The notes beneath the pieces are model-generated. The model was not told the origin of the DNA, did not search any database, and saw only the letters and a program-made list of their open reading frames with translations. The translations under genes and the position numbers were made by a program. From the NCBI GenBank assembly GCA_030626365.1, contig DAOUPC010000080.1, positions 1 through 10,202 of the forward strand: a DNA stretch of 10,202 bases, given 5' to 3'. This DNA is from Paracoccaceae bacterium (GTDB taxonomy: Bacteria; Pseudomonadota; Alphaproteobacteria; Rhodobacterales; Rhodobacteraceae). Below, one piece after another: positions 7,165 to 10,202 of the stretch; positions within the stretch are counted from its first letter, which is position 1, and each line of letters begins with the position of its first letter.

Positions 7165-8322
7165 TTAGTTTCCGGAAATCAGGTTTGCGGGCGGGTTCAG
7201 GATGACCTGTTCGCCCCCGGTCAACCCGGACACGATGGCCACGCGGCCATCGGGCAATGGGTATCCGACCCGCACAATCCTTAGCGACGGGCGACCATTT
7301 TCCAGAACAAAGACCGATGGCAGACTGCCACGCCAGATCAGCGCGTCAGTGGGCAGCGCCTGTTGGGTGCGCATCGGAACCGAACTGTCGGGAATGGTCA
7401 CTTCGGCATACATGCCCGGCCCCCCCGGCGTATCGAACGGCAGGTCGAACTTGACGCGCACCGTGTGCCTTTTGGGGTTGGCCACCGGGAATATCTGGGC
7501 AACTTTCGCGTCAACCTGAACGCCGCCGACATCAAGACGCGCGCGAACGATCATACCTTCGCGCAACCCGGCAGCCAGACGAACCGGCACCTCGGCGTCG
7601 ATGCGCAGATAGTCGGTAAAGGCATAGGTAATCAGCGCCATTCCGGGCTGAACCGTATCGCCCACCTCGACCATCTTGCTGATGATAACGCCGTCAAACG
7701 GGGCAACTGACCGGGAATCGCGCAACCTTGCGTCCAGCCCTTCCAGGTTGGCCTGGGCCTGCTGCATCGCGCTTTGGGCCTGATTGATGCCGACGCCCCG
7801 GGCATAAAGATCGGCCTGACGTTCCAAAGCCGAGTTCGAATTGCCAAACGAGTTGGAAAACCCACGGGTGAAAAACTGATCAAATGTCGCCGGGATGCCC
7901 ATTCCGGGGAAACCGGAAATTGAATCGACCCGTGGGGCATAAAGCTCTCGGGAATATTGCATCTGTGAATTTCTGAGTGCGGCCTCGGCCTGGCTGATCT
8001 GGGCCGATGCGGCGCGGCGCTGGGCCTGAATGTCGTCATCGTTGATCCGGACCAGAACCTCGCCTGTTGTTGCGCGGTGGCCTTCGATGCCAACCAGGAA
8101 AGTGACCCGGCCCGGTGTCTGGGCGGTCAGCGTAACCTGTTTGAAGGGAACCACGGTGCCGCCAACAGTGGCCTGACTTCCGGTGGTGGTGGTTGAAACG
8201 CGCGCTGTCTGATAGATCGTTTCCGACTGCTGGGCATTCGCGGGGCGCACAGGCAGAAAGCCCGTAAAGTATGCTGTCATCAAAATAAAAACAGATAAAG
8301 CTAGTCGGATCAAAACCCGCAT
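7165..8322 (-). CDS. RND efflux periplasmic adaptor (membrane fusion protein, HlyD/AcrA family)
   Basis: 385 residues. It links the RND pump to an outer-membrane channel. The signal peptide is 1-30 (core ALSVFILMTAYFTGFLPV, cleavage after PANA). There is no lipobox cysteine, so unlike AcrA it is probably not a lipoprotein. The lipoyl/barrel-sandwich halves are at about 52-95 (VGGTVVPFKQVTLTAQTPGRV) and 202-235 (RSVAPFDGVIISKMVEVGDTVQPG). An alpha-hairpin spans 96-200, a beta-barrel 238-310 and a membrane-proximal domain 315-385. The hairpin is interrupted by a Gly/Phe/Asn-rich insert (about 130-162, GFPGMGIPATFDQFFTRGF), where a TolC-contacting tip is expected. The ATG at 8322 is preceded by GGGGGG with a 4-base spacer. 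It lies upstream of, and is surely co-transcribed with, the RND gene. No outer-membrane channel gene is next to the pair, so it probably shares one encoded elsewhere. Confidence 0.93.
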   Translation of the reverse strand: MRVLIRLALSVFILMTAYFTGFLPVRPANAQQSETIYQTARVSTTTTGSQATVGGTVVPFKQVTLTAQTPGRVTFLVGIEGHRATTGEVLVRINDDDIQAQRRAASAQISQAEAALRNSQMQYSRELYAPRVDSISGFPGMGIPATFDQFFTRGFSNSFGNSNSALERQADLYARGVGINQAQSAMQQAQANLEGLDARLRDSRSVAPFDGVIISKMVEVGDTVQPGMALITYAFTDYLRIDAEVPVRLAAGLREGMIVRARLDVGGVQVDAKVAQIFPVANPKRHTVRVKFDLPFDTPGGPGMYAEVTIPDSSVPMRTQQALPTDALIWRGSLPSVFVLENGRPSLRIVRVGYPLPDGRVAIVSGLTGGEQVILNPPANLISGN

Positions 8323-8393
8323 TGTTCCCCCCTTTTTTAATTACTTGTTCGTCAAACAAACCCTTGTGAAATGCCGCTCTGATGCTGTCGGCT

Positions 8394-8417
8394 TACATAT
8401 TCGTATGCTAATATGTA
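8394..8417. promoter_or_regulatory. 24-bp operator-like palindrome upstream of the efflux operon
   Basis: Perfect 8-base arms TACATATT (8394-8401) and AATATGTA (8410-8417) around the 8-base spacer CGTATGCT. Arm length and spacing suit a dimeric repressor such as a TetR- or MarR-type regulator. It lies about 70 bases upstream of the adaptor start and overlaps the candidate promoter, as expected for a repressor site. No such regulator gene is in the window. Confidence 0.55.
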
Positions 8418-8428
8418 TAAATATTCAA
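8400..8428 (-). promoter_or_regulatory. Possible promoter of the efflux operon
   Basis: On the minus strand TTGAAT (8428-8423) is a fair -35 box. Seventeen bases later comes TACGAA (8405-8400), a poor -10. The region is AT-rich and about 75 bases from the adaptor ATG. The exact boxes are uncertain; the placement under the palindrome is the stronger point. Confidence 0.3.
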
Positions 8429-8537
8429 ACTTTAGAATTTATGTGACATGGGAACCGCTGGAATCCAGCCCTGCCGGCCTCAATCATATTCCAGGTTTGA
8501 TATGCGTTTTCAGATACTTGCGAAAAAGCGACGTGGA

Positions 8538-8639
8538 TCAGCACGCCATAAAGAAAAATTTGCGTGAGGCGGGCATATGCAGGCCACCCGCCATCAAAAG
8601 CCATGCAATGAGGGCAATGCGGACCCGCGAAAACTGCAT
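8538..8639 (-). CDS. Possible small membrane peptide (33 residues)
   Basis: ATG at 8639 to TGA at 8538. The peptide has a basic start (MQFSRVR), a hydrophobic stretch IALIAWLLMAGGL and a basic end with aromatics. The reading frame stays open much further upstream, into the end of the M41-like gene, and a GTG at 8678 would give 46 residues. No clear SD is seen before either start. Without homologues it could equally be chance. It lies between the M41-like gene and the efflux operon. Confidence 0.2.
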   Translation of the reverse strand: MQFSRVRIALIAWLLMAGGLHMPASRKFFFMAC

Positions 8640-8719
8640 AGCTCTGTCAGGTGATTCGCCATGGATGACCGTCTGCACCCATGCCCGAAACCTGCCAATC
8701 TGCCACCCATGGCGCAGGA

Positions 8720-9292
8720 TCAGGTGTTCAGGCCCAGGGAAAACACCTTTTTCAGCCAGCTTTGCGGCGGTGTGATGGGGATGTGTTTGCTGATCTCGGC
8801 TTCGATGTCATCGCCATCGATTATCTCGCGCCCCTCATTTACCCGTCGGTAAAGGAATTCTGCGATCGGTATGATGGCATCGCGGTACAATGGGTTCGCG
8901 AAAATCTCGCGGGCGGCATCCTCCAGGTCGAACATGACCGTTTCGGCATCATCCGCGCCTGTCAGCCCCGCCACCAGTTTTGACAACTCGTCAATTCGGG
9001 AAATGTCACCGCTGCAACAGGTGTGGGTGCCACAGGCGTGCTCTTCCGCGATCTGCCCGCCGAAAAGTTCGATGATGCGTATTTCCAAAGTTTCGATGAA
9101 GGCGTCCCATTTCCCGGTGGCAAACGCCTTGTCGCTGACAATAACCGGGGGGCGCGGCAACATCCGAACCGAGATGAGCTTTAGCCCAAGCGCGCGCGCC
9201 GTCAGTGCATGGCCCGCCTCATAAACCGCAAGGCGAAAGGTCTGATCGCCACAGCCGTCCTGTCGGGGGGCGGGCGGTGAAATATCATTCAT
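8720..9292 (-). CDS. FtsH/M41-like peptidase-domain protein with altered zinc motif
   Basis: 190 residues from the ATG at 9292 (AAGGA about 7 bases upstream; a TTG at 9316 would absorb that site). It resembles the peptidase half of FtsH without the AAA+ module or membrane segments. RLAVYEAGHALTARALG (20-36) lines up with the FtsH helix AxHEAGHAxxA. IRIIELFGGQIAEE (71-84) followed by CSGDISRIDEL (93-103) lines up with the FtsH GGRxAEE and SxDLxxAT region, whose Asp is the third zinc ligand. The first zinc histidine of HEXXH is Tyr24 here, while Glu25, His28 and Asp96 remain. One base separates the TAT codon from CAT. A nearby His/Cys cluster (HACGTHTCC, 85-93) could supply other metal ligands. 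Stand-alone M41-like proteins of this size exist in alphaproteobacteria, with roles mostly unknown. This one may be inactive or use an unusual site. It is probably co-transcribed with the coiled-coil gene upstream (48-base gap with a hairpin). Confidence 0.8.
   Translation of the reverse strand: MNDISPPAPRQDGCGDQTFRLAVYEAGHALTARALGLKLISVRMLPRPPVIVSDKAFATGKWDAFIETLEIRIIELFGGQIAEEHACGTHTCCSGDISRIDELSKLVAGLTGADDAETVMFDLEDAAREIFANPLYRDAIIPIAEFLYRRVNEGREIIDGDDIEAEISKHIPITPPQSWLKKVFSLGLNT
8722..8752 (+). terminator. Possible plus-strand terminator at the end of the M41-like gene
   Basis: AGGTGTT (8722-8728) pairs with AACACCT (8742-8748), a 7-base stem with a 13-base loop, followed on the plus strand by a five-T run (8748-8752). 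On the minus strand the same stem overlaps the stop codon of the M41-like gene and lacks a U-run. No plus-strand gene is evident that would need it, so it may act against antisense transcripts or be chance. Confidence 0.35.
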
Positions 9293-9321
9293 CGGCAATC
9301 CTTTTCTGCGGCGCAACGCCT

Positions 9322-9339
9322 CTGCCTGGGGGCAGGCAG
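9322..9339 (-). terminator. Compact GC hairpin between the coiled-coil and M41-like genes
   Basis: CTGCCTG (9322-9328) pairs perfectly with CAGGCAG (9333-9339) around a GGGG (plus-strand) loop, starting one base after the stop codon at 9341. It is stable, but no U-run follows on the minus strand. It is more likely a 3' stabilising or attenuating stem between two co-transcribed genes than a full terminator. Confidence 0.5.
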
Positions 9340-9340
9340 T

Positions 9341-9745
9341 TCAGAACGGAAACGAATTGCCCCACATGTATGACATCGGATTGGACATGGCATAGGATGC
9401 CTGGCTGACGTCATAGGTCATCCGGTTCATATTGATGGCCATGCTGCGCATCGCATCTGTCATGGCCCCGACCGATCCCGACATAGTGCCAACATCGCGG
9501 TTCATGGTTGAAATGTCGCCGCTAAGGGTCGAAATATCACTGCTCATGCTGTGAATATCCAAGGCCATTTGTTCCTGAATGACGATCATTGACCTAAAGC
9601 TGTCACTTAAATCCAGCATGATATCCGACATGACAAATACCTGCTGGGCCATTCCGTACATAACCCAGGTGAACACGGCCATGACGATGACAATTCCAAA
9701 TGTTGTCAGGCCGATAAATCGTCCGCTGTTAACCCGGCGGTACAT
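9341..9745 (-). CDS. Single-pass membrane protein with Met-rich periplasmic coiled coil
   Basis: 134 residues from the ATG at 9745 (GGAA 6 bases upstream). A GTG at 9811 would add 22 residues, but it has no SD and uses rare codons. The short basic cytoplasmic start MYRRVNSGRF is followed by one transmembrane helix (about 10-32, FIGLTTFGIVIVMAVFTWVMY). From residue 39 to 122 there are twelve unbroken heptads. The first position is Met or Leu in eleven of twelve (39, 46, 53, 60, 67, 74, 81, 88, 95, 102, 109), and the +4 position is mostly Ile, Val or Met. The end NPMSYMWGNSFPF is Met/aromatic-rich. In total 19 of 134 residues are Met. By the positive-inside rule the coiled coil faces the periplasm. 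No family is recognised. It may be an oligomerising envelope protein. The Met content next to a CueR-like regulator allows a Cu(I)-binding idea, but core packing explains the Met just as well. Confidence 0.75.
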   Translation of the reverse strand: MYRRVNSGRFIGLTTFGIVIVMAVFTWVMYGMAQQVFVMSDIMLDLSDSFRSMIVIQEQMALDIHSMSSDISTLSGDISTMNRDVGTMSGSVGAMTDAMRSMAINMNRMTYDVSQASYAMSNPMSYMWGNSFPF

Positions 9746-9985
9746 GATCAGTTCCAATTCTGTTAGACGTGGATACCCGGAAAATCGCAGTGTCTGGAAT
9801 GGCGCAATCACATTCGTAAAGCATTATATGATTAATTGCAATCATATGCGGATACGGCGGCGGTGCCGGGCAGGGTGGGATCGGGGCTGGTTTGGGGCCA
9901 GTGTTTTGCCCAAAGGGCCAATTGATAATGCCGCGAATTTTGGTTGCGCCAGATTCTGATTCTGACGCTGACCTTGGCCCTGGCC
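9746..9985. other. 240-base gap between the CueR-like gene and the coiled-coil gene
   Basis: Its left end carries a TATAAT box within an AT-rich palindrome. The remainder is GC-rich and I see no supported gene in it; overlapping ORFs in several frames have poor codon choice and no SD. No clear terminator with a U-run follows the regulator stop at 9986. The short stem GCCC-TTT-GGGC (9908-9918) is weak. Confidence 0.5.
9823..9847 (-). promoter_or_regulatory. TATAAT box overlapping a 22-bp palindrome
   Basis: On the minus strand a consensus -10 TATAAT lies at 9828-9823, about 80 bases before the coiled-coil start codon. It overlaps a perfect dyad, ATATGATT (9826-9833) and AATCATAT (9840-9847) with a 6-base spacer. 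No good -35 is seen 16-18 bases upstream, which would fit an activator-dependent or extended promoter. The dyad is not the CueR operator (no ACCTTCC...GGAAGG), so a different regulator is implied. Confidence 0.45.
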
Positions 9986-10202
9986 CTAATCCACCATGGT
10001 TGCGGTTTTTTTGCCTGATGTGGCGGCCAGATCCGCAAGGATCGGGCAATCGGGGCGGTGATCCCCGGCACATTCTTTGACCAGATGCGACAGGGTCATG
10101 TGCATTTCATTCAGTTCCGTCAACTTCTGTTCGATCCGGCACAGGTGTTCTTGTGCAATCGCTTTGACATCGGCGCTGGCGCGGGTTCTGTCATCGTAAA
10201 GC
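9986..10202 (-). CDS. CueR/HmrR-type MerR-family transcriptional regulator (C-terminal part)
   Basis: Partial: the last 71 residues and a TAG stop are visible, while the start and DNA-binding domain lie outside the window. The segment RASADVKAIAQEHLCRIEQK aligns with the dimerisation-helix start of E. coli CueR (RHSADVKRRTLEKVAEIE). The serine there corresponds to CueR Ser77, which marks monovalent-ion sensors; Zn and Hg sensors have Cys. ECAGDHRPDCPILADLA carries the metal loop with two cysteines separated by seven residues, as in CueR (Cys112 and Cys120). So a Cu(I)/Ag(I)/Au(I) sensor is likely, acting by twisting promoters with long spacers. The tail TSGKKTATMVD lacks the CCHH cluster of E. 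coli CueR. Its target operon is not evident in the window. Confidence 0.85.
   Translation of the reverse strand, partial: LYDDRTRASADVKAIAQEHLCRIEQKLTELNEMHMTLSHLVKECAGDHRPDCPILADLAATSGKKTATMVD

Larger units (their letters stand above)
8323..8719. other. 397-base intergenic region upstream of the efflux operon
   Basis: It contains no long convincing gene. The left third (8340-8440) is markedly AT-rich and holds an operator-like palindrome and a possible promoter for the adaptor gene. TTGTT/AACAA arms (8345-8349 and 8355-8359) form a second, weaker dyad close to the start codon. The right part (8441-8719) has ordinary base composition and one small minus-strand ORF with a hydrophobic stretch. 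A plus-strand ORF beginning at 8413 was judged spurious. Confidence 0.6.

Noticed and set aside
8413..8775. 120-codon plus-strand ORF in the intergenic region
   Set aside because: It has no SD, its start lies inside the palindrome, it runs into the M41-like gene on the opposite strand, and its composition is not protein-like.
9746..9811. GTG start extending the coiled-coil protein by 22 residues
   Set aside because: There is no SD before the GTG, rare CGA and CTA codons occur in the extension, and there is a usable SD before the ATG at 9745.
9812..9985. CueR-type operator near the regulator or the coiled-coil gene
   Set aside because: I looked for the ACCTTCC/GGAAGG dyad with a long-spacer promoter and found none. 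The dyad present is AT-rich and unrelated.

Overview
The window looks like a chromosomal accessory or envelope-related region of an alphaproteobacterium. The GC content is moderate to high, Shine-Dalgarno (SD) sequences are purine-rich, and codon use is GC-biased. The general look fits Rhodospirillales (Thalassospira-like), but no rRNA or marker gene fixes the taxon. Every gene I can support lies on the minus strand, so the genes read from right to left. I see no tRNA, rRNA, CRISPR array, IS element or transposase.

Right end (10202 to 8720). The C-terminal half of a CueR/HmrR-type MerR regulator runs in from the edge; the Ser-Ala-Asp-Val-Lys and Cys-x7-Cys sensor signatures are visible. A 240-base gap follows with a perfect TATAAT box overlapping an AT-rich palindrome. 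Next come a 134-residue single-pass membrane protein made almost wholly of Met-rich heptads, and a small FtsH/M41-like peptidase-domain protein whose HEXXH zinc motif reads YEAGH.

Centre (8719 to 3524). A 397-base intergenic stretch carries an AT-rich operator-like palindrome and probably the promoter of a tripartite efflux pair: a periplasmic adaptor (membrane fusion protein, MFP) and an RND inner-membrane transporter. The RND gene has two oddities. Its best start is a non-canonical ATC after a near-perfect SD. Its C-terminus carries a ~110-residue Lys/Ala/Pro/Thr tail like histone H1. No outer-membrane channel gene is in the window.

Left part (3523 to 1). Two secreted low-complexity proteins come first, one Pro/Gly/Tyr-rich and one with Gly/Asn/Trp tandem repeats. 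They are followed by a secreted LolA-fold-like (DUF4412-type) protein, an orphan ParA-type ATPase without ParB, and the N-terminus of a membrane-anchored protein with a PAVQ tetrapeptide-repeat linker.

Taken together this is an envelope-facing cluster of efflux, secreted matrix-like proteins, a periplasmic coiled coil and a ParA-type ATPase. A link between the CueR-like regulator, the Met-rich coiled coil and the efflux pump (copper or envelope stress) is possible, but it rests only on neighbourhood. The left-hand genes could form one or more operons, because the gaps are 48 to 133 bases and several contain hairpins without strong U-tracts.
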